NCBI RefSeq assembly: GCF_013265555.1 | Contig: NZ_CP041345.1 | Location: 2,588,581 to 2,652,580 of the forward strand | Length of the DNA stretch: 64,000 nt | From: Tenuifilum thalassicum | GTDB taxonomy: Bacteria > Bacteroidota > Bacteroidia > Bacteroidales > Tenuifilaceae | Reading direction: 5' to 3' | Translations under genes and position numbers: made by a program | In this document: positions 15,361-24,248 of the stretch, piece after piece | Layout of the letters: every line of letters starts with the position of its first letter | Position numbering within the stretch: the stretch's first letter is position 1 | The notes under the pieces: model-generated | What the model saw: only the letters and a program-made list of their open reading frames with translations | Database searches by the model: none | Told to the model about the DNA's origin: nothing

Positions 15361-18009
15361 CTATTGTTTTAATATCGATAAAATTTTATCGCCTTGATTA
15401 ATGCTGTACCCCGATGAGTTATAAAGGATACTACCATCGTGGCTAACTACAATTACAATAGGGTAAACAGCATCCTCGCCAAGGGACTGAATTACACTTT
15501 CTTCAAACTTACCACTTGAATCAACACCAAGCAAGGTGTTTTGTGGATAATCCTTACCTCCAAACACATTCTCCAAACTTAATTCTGATATTGCTTTTTC
15601 TTTGGCGCATACAATTGCTACAGGAATTGCTTCCAACTCCTTGTTTAACTGACTAAGATCATTCAGAAGATGCCTGGTGGGTTCCGAAAGCGGATTGATA
15701 ATAGCAATTATTGCCGGGCTGCTCCCTGTAAGCTGCTCAATACTTTTTTCACCACCAACCAAAGGTAACGTAACATCTGTACTGATTGTATGATTGTTTC
15801 TTAACACTATATTGGTTGAGGGAAACTCAATACTAATATTTTGACCTTTATCACTCTCTACCTCTACATGGTAAATTTTACAACTAACGGCACCCGACTT
15901 ATCCCGGTTGGCAGCAATTATCCTATAAAGGCCTTCAGGGAGTTCAAGGCTTGTAGGGAACTGGTTAAACTTATCGGAGTATTCAAAATCGAGCGTATTA
16001 TACTTTCCGTTCTCAAACCTTGCTATGGTAAAGTGTTTGTAATATTTAGGGTTATCAACCGCACTATTAGGATCAATACTTATTGTTAGCGTCCCAGTAA
16101 GTGGCTGAGTAGTTTCCTCGGCATTAATCCCCTTAACATCTGCATAAATCCACATTCCATTCATAAGAAACTGTGGTTTCTTTGATGTAGGCTCAAGACG
16201 CGCAGGAATGCCAAAGCTACGACATGCAGCTACAAAAAATATCGATAACGAGTAGGCATCGGCATGTCGAATCTGGTAAACGCTTTCAGGACTCAGGGGT
16301 ACTCTGTAGTAGTTACTCTCAATATCAAGAGTAATAAATTCGTTTAGCCATTTGGCTATATTTTGCGGATTGTTGCGGAAAAAGCCAATCTCTTCAAAAG
16401 AGAAAGCACTTTGAAGGAAGCTCCTCCATGGGGTAATAAACTCTCTTCCGATTCGAGGTGATAGTACGTATCTGTCAAAGTCAACCAAATCCTTATTATC
16501 AAGTAAAGCAGGGAAAGAATCGACGCAAGCTAGATGATCGGCTAAAACTTTGGCAGTAACATCACGGAAATCTTTTTCGCGAAGTGTAGCCAGCATAGCC
16601 ATCCCAACTGTAACATCTTTTGCATCAAGATTTTTAATGAAGCTATATATCTCGTTCCAATTACCGCGACTTTTTGATAGATAACTCCACGTTTCGGAAA
16701 TGCTTATACCTTTTTCCATAGCCAAGTTTGCTGCAGTAGAAGAATCGATAAAGGTTTTGATATATCGATTTCGCAGGTCATTCCCATGTTTTATGCGCTT
16801 GTCATGCTCTTCCGATTTTTTACTATCTACATTGGCAATCGGTTGTTCATCGGGAGGGACGAGCCTAAGAGTTCTGTTTGTAGAAGGCACCTTGTCGGAC
16901 AGGGTTAATGTTATCGTATCTTGTGTTCGGTCTGCTTTTTCAAAAGCATATTTACCATTCTTTGAAGCCCAAATCATTAGATCACCAACACCTGTTGTGA
17001 GCTTGCATTTTCCTTTACTATTGGTTTGCAGTTTTGCAATAGGATAAAACTCGGCATAGTTGTAGAGCTGAAACTCCACATTTGCATCAGCAACAGGATT
17101 GCCAGACATATCGAGCACCGTAACCTCCAACTGACGAGTAGGAGCATAGTTTGGCATCAGGTTGATCTCGGTAAAGAACCTGGTTTGGTTTAACTTTTCT
17201 TCAGGGCCATCGTACTTTCCAAAAACGAAGGTTCGAGTCATCATGGCACGTTTAGCGGGGCCAGCAAACCATCCCCTATCCAACTCTGGCTCAGGCTCAC
17301 AAGCTCCAAGAAAGTGCCATTTCCCATCTACATAAACTTCAACCCAAGCATGGTTATCGTCGGTGTGCGCCCAGCGCGGTGTGTAAACCTGCCGAGCAGG
17401 GATGCCCACTGAACGATAGGCAGCAACAGCAAAAGTTGACTCCTCGCCACATCTCCCAAATGCCGATTTTACAGCCGTTAGCGGTCCACAGGTGCGCTCA
17501 TCAGTCGATTGGTAGGTAACCTTTTCATGACACCAGTAGTTTACCTCAAGGGCAGCCTGATAGGCATCCATACCTTTTAACCTATCCCTCAACTCTTCAA
17601 AAAACACCTCACGAGCATTGTCGGTATACTCATTATTCACTCGATAAGGGAGCACAAAGTGCAAAAAGATATCGGCAGGTGCTTTTCGTGCCCATCTAAA
17701 CTCCTTTTGGGTTTTAAGGGCTAAACGAGCATTTTTAAGCACATATTCCGGCGAATGCATGGCAAGATCACTTAAAGGCATGTATGCATAAAGGAACTCA
17801 AAAGCCTCACGCTCCTTAGTGGTTAGTTCTGAATTAATTATGGTTAGTATTGTCGAGTCATACGACTCAACAAGTTTAACTCTGTCAAGAAATTGTTCAT
17901 GGATCTCTTTGCGTTTACTACTATCCTTGATAAGATGACGATTAAAAATGCTATCGCACGATGTTAAAAGCACAAGTAGTAAAGCGCTGATTCCTAAAAC
18001 TCTTTTCAT
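15361..18009 (-). CDS. Transglutaminase-like lipoprotein with thioredoxin-like C-terminus
   Basis: 882 residues. A lipoprotein signal ends in LLTSC with the lipid-modified Cys18. The first transglutaminase-like domain has an intact triad: Cys187 in GRCGEES, His220 in NHAW and Asp228. Residues about 290-370 resemble a carboxypeptidase-regulatory-like beta domain. A second transglutaminase-like core near residues 575-605 (VAACRSFGIPARL) lacks the catalytic Cys; it reads ADAYSLS at that place. The last 125 residues resemble a thioredoxin fold without a CxxC. It is anchored in the cell envelope and is first in an operon with cutC, ferritin-VIT1 and flavin reductase. Its substrate is unknown. Confidence 0.82.
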   Translation of the reverse strand: MKRVLGISALLLVLLTSCDSIFNRHLIKDSSKRKEIHEQFLDRVKLVESYDSTILTIINSELTTKEREAFEFLYAYMPLSDLAMHSPEYVLKNARLALKTQKEFRWARKAPADIFLHFVLPYRVNNEYTDNAREVFFEELRDRLKGMDAYQAALEVNYWCHEKVTYQSTDERTCGPLTAVKSAFGRCGEESTFAVAAYRSVGIPARQVYTPRWAHTDDNHAWVEVYVDGKWHFLGACEPEPELDRGWFAGPAKRAMMTRTFVFGKYDGPEEKLNQTRFFTEINLMPNYAPTRQLEVTVLDMSGNPVADANVEFQLYNYAEFYPIAKLQTNSKGKCKLTTGVGDLMIWASKNGKYAFEKADRTQDTITLTLSDKVPSTNRTLRLVPPDEQPIANVDSKKSEEHDKRIKHGNDLRNRYIKTFIDSSTAANLAMEKGISISETWSYLSKSRGNWNEIYSFIKNLDAKDVTVGMAMLATLREKDFRDVTAKVLADHLACVDSFPALLDNKDLVDFDRYVLSPRIGREFITPWRSFLQSAFSFEEIGFFRNNPQNIAKWLNEFITLDIESNYYRVPLSPESVYQIRHADAYSLSIFFVAACRSFGIPARLEPTSKKPQFLMNGMWIYADVKGINAEETTQPLTGTLTISIDPNSAVDNPKYYKHFTIARFENGKYNTLDFEYSDKFNQFPTSLELPEGLYRIIAANRDKSGAVSCKIYHVEVESDKGQNISIEFPSTNIVLRNNHTISTDVTLPLVGGEKSIEQLTGSSPAIIAIINPLSEPTRHLLNDLSQLNKELEAIPVAIVCAKEKAISELSLENVFGGKDYPQNTLLGVDSSGKFEESVIQSLGEDAVYPIVIVVSHDGSILYNSSGYSINQGDKILSILKQ

Positions 18010-18028
18010 GTTTGAGAGAATTTATATT

Positions 18029-18036
18029 CAAAAATA
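18029..18036 (-). promoter_or_regulatory. Candidate promoter -7 element (TATTTTTG)
   Basis: Perfect TAnnTTTG on the minus strand, 20 nt before the transglutaminase ATG at 18009. It probably drives the four-gene metal/redox operon. Confidence 0.42.
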
Positions 18037-18093
18037 AAAGTACGGATTTTTTTTCAAAGAGAGTTAAAGAACTTCTAAAACCTGATTATAAAA

Positions 18094-18125
18094 TAAAAAA
18101 GCCGCCCAAGTATTTGAGCAGCTTT
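18094..18125 (-). terminator. Rho-independent terminator after recA
   Basis: On the minus strand AAAGCTGCTC pairs with GGGCGGCTTT (10 bp with G-U pairs, 8-base loop) and is followed by a T-run. It sits 22 nt past the recA stop. Confidence 0.7.
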
Positions 18126-18146
18126 AGAAAAAAATATCTACTTCTT

Positions 18147-19175
18147 CTATTTGGCTTGAATGGCTTCCCTTATTTTTGATTCTAACTCGCTTGCTAGTTC
18201 AGGGTTATCCAACAAAAGATTTCGAACGGCATCACGGCCTTGGCCCAACTTAGTATCACCATAGCTATACCAAGAGCCACTTTTCTTTATGATGTTAAAC
18301 TCAACGCCTAAATCGATAATTTCGCCTGTTTTTGAGATGCCCTCGCCAAAAATAATATCGAACTCTGCTTTACGGAATGGAGGTGCTACCTTATTCTTGA
18401 CAACCTTAACACGAACACGGTTACCTGTTGACTCCTCACCATCTTTTAGCTGATTTAGTTTCCTAATATCGACACGAACAGATGCGTAAAATTTAAGAGC
18501 ATTACCACCAGTAGTAGTTTCGGGGTTGCCAAACATTACGCCAATCTTATCGCGAAGCTGGTTAATAAAAATGCAGGTGGTATTAGTTTTGCTAATTGTG
18601 GCAGTTAGCTTACGTAATGCTTGCGACATGAGTCGAGCCTGAAGCCCCATTTTACTATCCCCCATATCGCCTTCAATCTCTGCCTTAGGAGTTAGGGCTG
18701 CAACGGAGTCAATTACAATAATATCGATTGAGCCAGATCGAATCAGGTTATCGGCTATTTCAAGGGCCTGTTCTCCATTGTCGGGCTGAGCAAACAGCAG
18801 GTTCTCAACATCAACACCAAGCTTCTCTGCATATGTCCTATCAAATGCGTGCTCGGCATCAATAATAGCGGCTAGGCCGCCCTGCTTTTGTGCCTCTGCA
18901 ATGGCATGTATGGCCAAGGTGGTTTTACCCGATGACTCTGGTCCATATATCTCAACAACACGTCCTCGTGGATAACCTCCAACGCCAAGCGCCATATCGA
19001 GCGCTATTGAACCTGATGATATGACTGGGATTTCAGAGACGGCCTTATCACCAAGTCGCATAATTGCGCCCTTACCAAAATCCTTTTCAATCTTATCGAT
19101 GGTTGACTGGAGAGCTTTCAGCTTTTCCTTGTTAATCTCCTTCTTCTTCTGTTCCTTATTTTCAGTAGCTTCCAT
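18147..19175 (-). CDS. recA: Recombinase RecA
   Basis: 342 residues, standard length. It polymerises on single-stranded DNA for homologous recombination and SOS co-protease activity. Walker A is GPESSGKTT near residue 68; the MAW-like region [17 protein letters not shown], the Walker B strand [12 protein letters not shown] and the L2 region [17 protein letters not shown] are all present. The start codon abuts the bcp stop with no gap, so bcp-recA are co-transcribed and probably translationally coupled. A terminator follows. No LexA-like operator was identified. Confidence 0.98.
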   Translation of the reverse strand: MEATENKEQKKKEINKEKLKALQSTIDKIEKDFGKGAIMRLGDKAVSEIPVISSGSIALDMALGVGGYPRGRVVEIYGPESSGKTTLAIHAIAEAQKQGGLAAIIDAEHAFDRTYAEKLGVDVENLLFAQPDNGEQALEIADNLIRSGSIDIIVIDSVAALTPKAEIEGDMGDSKMGLQARLMSQALRKLTATISKTNTTCIFINQLRDKIGVMFGNPETTTGGNALKFYASVRVDIRKLNQLKDGEESTGNRVRVKVVKNKVAPPFRKAEFDIIFGEGISKTGEIIDLGVEFNIIKKSGSWYSYGDTKLGQGRDAVRNLLLDNPELASELESKIREAIQAK

Positions 19176-19646
19176 TTACTTATTTATTTCTGATAGTATT
19201 TGTTCAACATGCTCTTTGGTTTTCACTTTAGTGAAAACATGTGTAATAACTCCTTCTTCGTTAATTATAAATGTTGTTCGAAGGATTCCGAAATATGTTC
19301 TCCCATACATTTTCTTCTCTCCCCAAGCCCCATACTTTTCAGCTATTTCATGATTAACATCGGCAATCAGTTTAAATGGGAGGTTATGCTTGGCAATAAA
19401 ATTTTTGTGCGATTTTTCTGAATCGGGACTAACACCAACCACTTCCAGCCCCAAGCCTTTCAACTCTTCGTAGCCATCTCGCAAACTACATGCTTCGGCA
19501 GTACAGCCGCTAGTATTGTCCTTAGGGTAAAAGTAAAGGATTAACTTCTTCCCCTTAAAGTCGGCTAAAGAAATAGTTTTCCCATCCTGATCTACTCCTA
19601 CGAAGTCAGGTGCCGAATCTCCTGGTTTTAAATGAGTTGTTTTCAT
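19176..19646 (-). CDS. bcp: Thioredoxin-dependent thiol peroxidase (Bcp/PrxQ)
   Basis: 156 residues. It reduces hydroperoxides in the cytoplasm using thioredoxin. The peroxidatic Cys48 is in NTSGCTAEAC and the resolving Cys53 is five residues later, as in E. coli Bcp. The peroxiredoxin core KKLILYFYPKDNTSG and the later GVSPDSEKSH segment are standard. It is followed directly by recA, linking an oxidative-stress enzyme with DNA repair in one transcript. Confidence 0.94.
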   Translation of the reverse strand: MKTTHLKPGDSAPDFVGVDQDGKTISLADFKGKKLILYFYPKDNTSGCTAEACSLRDGYEELKGLGLEVVGVSPDSEKSHKNFIAKHNLPFKLIADVNHEIAEKYGAWGEKKMYGRTYFGILRTTFIINEEGVITHVFTKVKTKEHVEQILSEINK

Positions 19647-19697
19647 AGTATTATGTTTGTAAAGTTAGTTTTTTGTTGATTAAAATAAAACTACCTT

Positions 19698-19705
19698 CAA
19701 AATTA
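19698..19705 (-). promoter_or_regulatory. Candidate bcp-recA promoter -7 element (TAATTTTG)
   Basis: Perfect TAnnTTTG on the minus strand, 52 nt upstream of the bcp ATG. Confidence 0.38.
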
Positions 19706-19911
19706 TTTATTAACAATATTGGCAGTGTTTGGTTTTGAGCCAATGAATATTTTTAAGCAAAACATTCAGAATAAAATCGGGAAAAGCGGTAAGCAAACAA
19801 GCTGGAAATTCATAAATAAATCAAAATAACTCACCATAAACTAAAAACTATAACATGCAGAATTGTGGTGAACCGTAAAAGACTCTAATTAAACATCCTT
19901 AATCAAAAGCA

Positions 19912-19939
19912 TAAAAAAAGCCCCCAAAAGTGGGAGCTT
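19912..19939 (-). terminator. Rho-independent terminator of the carboxylase operon
   Basis: Minus strand: AAGCTCCC pairs with GGGGGCTT (8 bp, one G-U) around ACTTTT, followed by seven T. It ends the accB-like gene 22 nt after its stop. Confidence 0.7.
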
Positions 19940-19960
19940 ATATCATTAGCAAAATCAGCT

Positions 19961-20224
19961 TTACTCTAAGCTAACAAGAAGGAAGCCCTTACCAACCTTA
20001 TCGCCAGGTTTAACATTAACTTCCTTAACCTTCCCAGCCGATGGAGCAATTATTCTGTTATGCATTTTCATAGCATCTAGAATAACAAGGACATCGCCCT
20101 CGTTTACCTCCTGACCAGGTTTAACCATAACATCAACAATGGTTCCTGGAATGAAGGCAGTAACATTTTTATCATCGAGTTTAGGATGTATCATACTCAT
20201 CAAAATTTGGTTTACAATTGGCAT
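19961..20224 (-). CDS. Biotin carboxyl carrier protein, minimal form
   Basis: 87 residues. The biotinyl/lipoyl domain fills almost the whole protein: FIPGTIVDVMVKPGQEVNEG, then the biotinylation motif AMKM with Lys53, and GKVKEVNVKPGDKVGKG. The N-terminal extension found in longer carrier subunits is missing, leaving only about 20 residues before the domain. It starts 6 nt after the carboxyltransferase gene and shares its transcript. It shuttles the carboxyl group on biotin for propionyl-/methylmalonyl-CoA chemistry. No biotin carboxylase or sodium-pump subunit is in the window. Confidence 0.9.
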   Translation of the reverse strand: MPIVNQILMSMIHPKLDDKNVTAFIPGTIVDVMVKPGQEVNEGDVLVILDAMKMHNRIIAPSAGKVKEVNVKPGDKVGKGFLLVSLE

Positions 20225-20230
20225 TAATGT

Positions 20231-21775
20231 TTAGAATGGAGGTATTCCATGCTTTTTGAATGGTCGGTCGGCAACCTTAGTGCTCGACACTTCAAGGGCA
20301 TGAAGCAGTAGCTTACGAGTTTCGCTAGGTTCAATAACAGTATCGATATACCCTTTGGCAGCAGCCACGTATGGGTTAGCAAACTTCTCCTTATACTCTT
20401 CAACTTTTTGACGGCGAACGGCTTCTGGATCCTCAGCAGCGGCAATCTCTTTACGGAAAATAATATTTGCTGCCCCTTCAGGTCCCATTACTGCAATCTC
20501 GGCACTAGGCCATGCAAAAACAAAATCGGCACGTAAGTGGCGTGAGCTCATTGCAATATATCCACCACCATATGCTTTACGAAGAATAACAGTCATTTTG
20601 GGCACTGTAGCTTCGCTATAAGCATAAAGGAGTTTGGCTCCGTGGCGAATCACACCTGCATGCTCCTGATCGATACCGGGGAGATAACCTGGCAGGTCAA
20701 CCAGGGTGACAAGAGGGATATTGAACGCATCGCAATAGCGAACAAAACGAGCTGCTTTATCAGAGCTGTCAACATCAAGAACACCCGCCATAACCAAAGG
20801 CTGGTTAGCAACAAAACCAACGGTTTCGCCGTTCAAGCGGCCAAAACCAATAACAATATTTGCTGCCCATTTTTCTTGGATCTCAAAGAAGTCGGAGTCA
20901 TCGGCTATAGCTCGTATAACATCCCTAACATCATATGGTTCTTTAGGATCGCCTGGAACGATATCCTCGATTTTATAACTTATTTTGGGCTCTTTAGGCT
21001 CAAATCTTCTCGCTTTTCGAGTGTTATTCCATGGTATGAAAGTGATAAGCTTTTTGATCTGCTCAAAACATTCATACTCACTCTCAGAATAAAAATGTGC
21101 ATTACCAGTAATCATGGAATGCACTTTAGCACCACCCAAATCCTCTTGCGAAATTTCTTCTCCAAGCACCGACTTAATAACTTCGGGTCCAGTGATAAAC
21201 ATCTTGGAGATGTTATTCACCACAAACACAAAATCGGTAAGAGCAGGAGAATAAACAGCACCCCCGGCACAAGGACCTAGTATTACTGATATTTGGGGGA
21301 TAATACCGCTCGATAAAGTGTTGCGCCAGAAAATTTCACCATATCCAGCGAGGGAGTTAACCCCTTCCTGTATACGAGCACCACCTGAGTCGTTAATCCC
21401 AATCAAAGGAATTCGCATGCGGAGTGCATAATCCATTATTTTAGTGATTTTCCTAGCATGCATAGATCCTAGGGAACCGCCAGCAACGGTAAAATCTTGA
21501 GCATAAATGGCAACAGGTGCTCCATAAATTGTACCAGTCCCTATTATCACACCGTCACCATGGAGTACTTTTCCATCCATCCCAAAATCGCGGGCTTCAT
21601 GCTCAACAAACATATCATACTCGTTGAACGAGTCTTCATCAAGAAGAGCAATGATTCGCTCACGGGCAGTTAGTTTACCCATGGCAACCTGCTTGGCTAC
21701 AGCCTTTTCACCGCCGCCTTGCAGAACCTCTTCTTTTCTTTTCTTGAGTTCTTCAATTTTGTTTTTTAAAGGCAT
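20231..21775 (-). CDS. Acyl-CoA carboxylase beta subunit (carboxyltransferase)
   Basis: 514 residues, standard for the propionyl-CoA carboxylase beta/methylmalonyl-CoA decarboxylase alpha (MmdA) family. Crotonase-like N- and C-terminal carboxyltransferase domains are evident: INDSGGARIQEGVNSLAGYG and the oxyanion-forming GPCAGGAVYSPALTDF in the first half, and DLPGYLPGIDQEHAGVIRHG with KAYGGGYIAMSS in the second. It is cytoplasmic and works with the biotin carrier encoded 6 nt downstream. Carboxylase and decarboxylase roles cannot be separated without the missing subunits. A 212-codon frame on the opposite strand is a shadow. Confidence 0.94.
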   Translation of the reverse strand: MPLKNKIEELKKRKEEVLQGGGEKAVAKQVAMGKLTARERIIALLDEDSFNEYDMFVEHEARDFGMDGKVLHGDGVIIGTGTIYGAPVAIYAQDFTVAGGSLGSMHARKITKIMDYALRMRIPLIGINDSGGARIQEGVNSLAGYGEIFWRNTLSSGIIPQISVILGPCAGGAVYSPALTDFVFVVNNISKMFITGPEVIKSVLGEEISQEDLGGAKVHSMITGNAHFYSESEYECFEQIKKLITFIPWNNTRKARRFEPKEPKISYKIEDIVPGDPKEPYDVRDVIRAIADDSDFFEIQEKWAANIVIGFGRLNGETVGFVANQPLVMAGVLDVDSSDKAARFVRYCDAFNIPLVTLVDLPGYLPGIDQEHAGVIRHGAKLLYAYSEATVPKMTVILRKAYGGGYIAMSSRHLRADFVFAWPSAEIAVMGPEGAANIIFRKEIAAAEDPEAVRRQKVEEYKEKFANPYVAAAKGYIDTVIEPSETRKLLLHALEVSSTKVADRPFKKHGIPPF

Positions 21776-21856
21776 AACTGTTTTTGTTAGTTTGTATTAT
21801 TTGCCACCATTACCATGCATCTTGGTAATTTATCTGCAAGGTTACGAAATTGGGTT

Positions 21857-21864
21857 CAAATATA
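21857..21864 (-). promoter_or_regulatory. Candidate carboxylase operon promoter -7 element (TATATTTG)
   Basis: Perfect TAnnTTTG on the minus strand, 81 nt before the carboxyltransferase ATG. It lies immediately past the lptF/G terminator hairpin. Confidence 0.48.
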
Positions 21865-21871
21865 AAAGAAA

Positions 21872-21892
21872 CAGGTCTCTTTTTTAGACCTG
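21872..21892 (-). terminator. Terminator after the lptF/G gene
   Basis: CAGGTCT (21872-21878) pairs perfectly with AGACCTG (21886-21892) over a 7-base loop. On the minus strand it is followed by TTTCTTTTAT. It separates the lptF/G transcript from the carboxylase promoter 8 nt further on. Confidence 0.55.
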
Positions 21893-21948
21893 CCAATCCA
21901 TACACCCCTAACTATAAGCACATTAGCCCACAAACAGATGTTTAATAT

Positions 21949-23025
21949 CTATTTGGGAGCCATTCTGTAAAGTCCAATAGCAATAATTGCATAAATTATA
22001 TTAGGTATCCAAACCGATAGTTCGGGCGATAAGGTTCCTTTAACAGCGAACATAGTTGAAAAACGCATAAAAACTATATATGAAAAGCTCAAGGCTAGTC
22101 CTAATCCAATATGAAACCCAATACCGCCCCTTACCTTACGCGACGAAAGTGAAACCCCAATGAGTGTCAAGATAAAGACAGAAAACGGATAGGCAAAACG
22201 GCTATACTTCTCAACAATCAAGTACTCAATAGTATCGGCACCCTGCAACTTTTGCTCCTCGATAAAATCATTGAGTTCAAACAGGTTCATTGTCTCAACA
22301 ATTTTCAATCTTCGATTAAAATCTTCGGGAGTGAGATAAAATGTACTATCTATCTTATCGCCGCGTTCAATCTCCTCACCCTTATCGGTGTAATTTCTGA
22401 TATAATAACGATTGATAGTCCACTTTTGCTTGGTAGAGTCCCATTGAGCATTATCGGCAATCAACTTGGAGACTAGCCTATTACCGTCAAACTTTTCTAT
22501 TGAAAGATTATAGGCTGTGTTGTTGAAAGTATTGAACGAACTCATGTAAACAAACATCCCAGGCCTTACCTGTCGGTGTATGTTTCTATCGGTATTGACA
22601 TAGGGTCGTTTTATATACTTTGACTCAAAATCAAGCCGAACTGCATTAGCCGGAGGAATTACAAAACTATTAAGGATGAATGAAAGAACAGCAATGAATA
22701 GGGCTGAAATAAAGTAGGGATAAAGCATTCGCTTAAAGCTCACTCCACTGCTAAGTATCGCAATAATCTCAGTGTTATAAGCCATTTTTGAAGTGAAGAA
22801 GATTACTGCGATGAAAACAAAAAGGGAGCTAAACAGGTTGGCAAAGTAGGGGATAAAATTCAAATAGTAGTGGAAGATGATATCGTATAGAGGTGCATCT
22901 TTTTCCAGAAAATCATCTATCTTTTCAGCAACATCAAAAATTACAGCGATGCCGATTATTAAGATTATGGCATAAAAATAAGTACCTATGAATTTTCTGA
23001 TAATATACCAATCAATAATTTTCAT
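21949..23025 (-). CDS. LptF/LptG family permease (lipopolysaccharide export)
   Basis: 358 residues, the size of LptF/LptG. Three N-terminal helices (about 10-35, 50-80, 95-120), a central periplasmic beta-jellyroll-like domain (about 130-265) and three C-terminal helices (about 270-355) match the YjgP/YjgQ fold. The N-terminus MKIIDWYIIRKFIGTYFYAI is typical. With its partner and LptB it extracts LPS from the inner membrane. Only one family member is in this window, so I do not assign F or G. It starts 5 nt after tgt, so the two are one operon. Confidence 0.9.
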   Translation of the reverse strand: MKIIDWYIIRKFIGTYFYAIILIIGIAVIFDVAEKIDDFLEKDAPLYDIIFHYYLNFIPYFANLFSSLFVFIAVIFFTSKMAYNTEIIAILSSGVSFKRMLYPYFISALFIAVLSFILNSFVIPPANAVRLDFESKYIKRPYVNTDRNIHRQVRPGMFVYMSSFNTFNNTAYNLSIEKFDGNRLVSKLIADNAQWDSTKQKWTINRYYIRNYTDKGEEIERGDKIDSTFYLTPEDFNRRLKIVETMNLFELNDFIEEQKLQGADTIEYLIVEKYSRFAYPFSVFILTLIGVSLSSRKVRGGIGFHIGLGLALSFSYIVFMRFSTMFAVKGTLSPELSVWIPNIIYAIIAIGLYRMAPK

Positions 23026-23030
23026 AATTT

Positions 23031-24161
23031 CTACAATCGCCTTGAAACTTTTTTAACCATTTCGTTTTTCCATGCTAAAAAATCGCCTTCTAATATATGA
23101 CGGCGGGCCTCTTTTACCAGCCATAAATAAAACCCGAGGTTATGAATGCTAGCTATTTGAGGGCCAAGCATCTCTTTTGCAATAAACAGATGGCGCAAAT
23201 AGGCCTTTGTATAACGGCTATCAACAAATGTTGGGCCAAATGGATCAATTGGAGAAAAATCGTTCTGCCATTTTTTATTCCTAATATTGATAATGCCTTC
23301 GGAGGTGAACAGCATACCATTCCTTCCGTTACGAGTAGGCATTACACAATCAAACATGTCGACCCCTAAGGCAATAGATTCTAGAATATTCTCAGGGGTT
23401 CCAACCCCCATCAGGTATCGGGGTTTATCCTTGGGCAGAATGCCATTAACGACCTCCACCATTTGGTACATCACTTCTGCAGGCTCACCCACCGACAAAC
23501 CTCCTATGGCATAACCATCACGGTTATATTTTTGAACGTTCTCAGCGGCACGTTTTCGTAAATCGGAATAAACACACCCCTGAATAATTGGGAATAGGGT
23601 TTGGCTATACCCATAATGAGGTTCTGTACTATCGAAACGCTGAACGCACCTATCAAGCCACCTCTCCGTTAAATCGAGCGATTTTTTAGCATAATCGTAA
23701 TCGGCATCACCAGGAGGGCATTCATCGAATGCCATCACAATATCGGCACCAATTACGCGTTGAATGTCCATTACACTCTCAGGGGTAAATAAATGTGCCG
23801 AACCATCGATATGAGACCTGAACGATGCTCCTTGTGCAGTTAGCTTGCGCATATCGGCAAGGGAAAAGACCTGATAACCACCGCTATCGGTAAGTATTGG
23901 GCGATTCCAACTGGCAAACTTATGCAAACCACCAGCCTGTTTTAGAACGTCTAGTCCTGGACGCAAGTATAAATGATAGGTATTACCTAGTATAATTTGA
24001 GCCTTAATATCGTTCTCTAATTCCCTATGTAAAACACCCTTTACACTGCCAACTGTTCCAACAGGCATAAATATCGGTGTTTCAATCTGGCCGTGATCTG
24101 TTGTAATTAAACCTGCACGGGCCTGCGACTGCAAATCAGTCCCTAATAACTTAAATTCCAT
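23031..24161 (-). CDS. tgt: tRNA-guanine transglycosylase (queuine/preQ1)
   Basis: 376 residues. It exchanges guanine-34 for a queuosine precursor in tRNAs with GUN anticodons. Substrate pocket motifs are LTDSGGYQVFSL near residue 92, GGLSVGEP, and the nucleophile region DMFDCVMPTRNGRNG near residue 265. The zinc site of the E. coli type enzyme is changed: the three Cys are replaced by Gly309, Thr311 and Asp314, while His340 in IHNL remains. Otherwise intact. It is co-transcribed with lptF/G. Confidence 0.95.
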   Translation of the reverse strand: MEFKLLGTDLQSQARAGLITTDHGQIETPIFMPVGTVGSVKGVLHRELENDIKAQIILGNTYHLYLRPGLDVLKQAGGLHKFASWNRPILTDSGGYQVFSLADMRKLTAQGASFRSHIDGSAHLFTPESVMDIQRVIGADIVMAFDECPPGDADYDYAKKSLDLTERWLDRCVQRFDSTEPHYGYSQTLFPIIQGCVYSDLRKRAAENVQKYNRDGYAIGGLSVGEPAEVMYQMVEVVNGILPKDKPRYLMGVGTPENILESIALGVDMFDCVMPTRNGRNGMLFTSEGIINIRNKKWQNDFSPIDPFGPTFVDSRYTKAYLRHLFIAKEMLGPQIASIHNLGFYLWLVKEARRHILEGDFLAWKNEMVKKVSRRL

Positions 24162-24182
24162 TTACTTACAAAAATAACTGCA

Positions 24183-24190
24183 CAAAGATA
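24183..24190 (-). promoter_or_regulatory. Candidate tgt promoter -7 element (TATCTTTG)
   Basis: Perfect TAnnTTTG on the minus strand, 21 nt upstream of the tgt ATG. Confidence 0.48.
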
Positions 24191-24248
24191 ACCTAAAAAC
24201 TATAAAGGACGGGTTTCTATTTTGATTTGTTAGCTAAAACCTAAAGCA

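Larger units (their letters stand above)
19647..19960. other. Intergenic region, 314 bases
   Basis: It holds the bcp promoter candidate on the left and the terminator of the carboxylase operon on the right. Between about 19710 and 19910 I see nothing recognisable apart from a weak TTGGC/GCCAA inverted repeat near 19719-19743. Confidence 0.4.

Noticed and set aside
20642-21280. 212-codon frame on the plus strand
   Set aside because: It lies wholly antisense to the carboxyltransferase gene, has no recognisable domain and no promoter.
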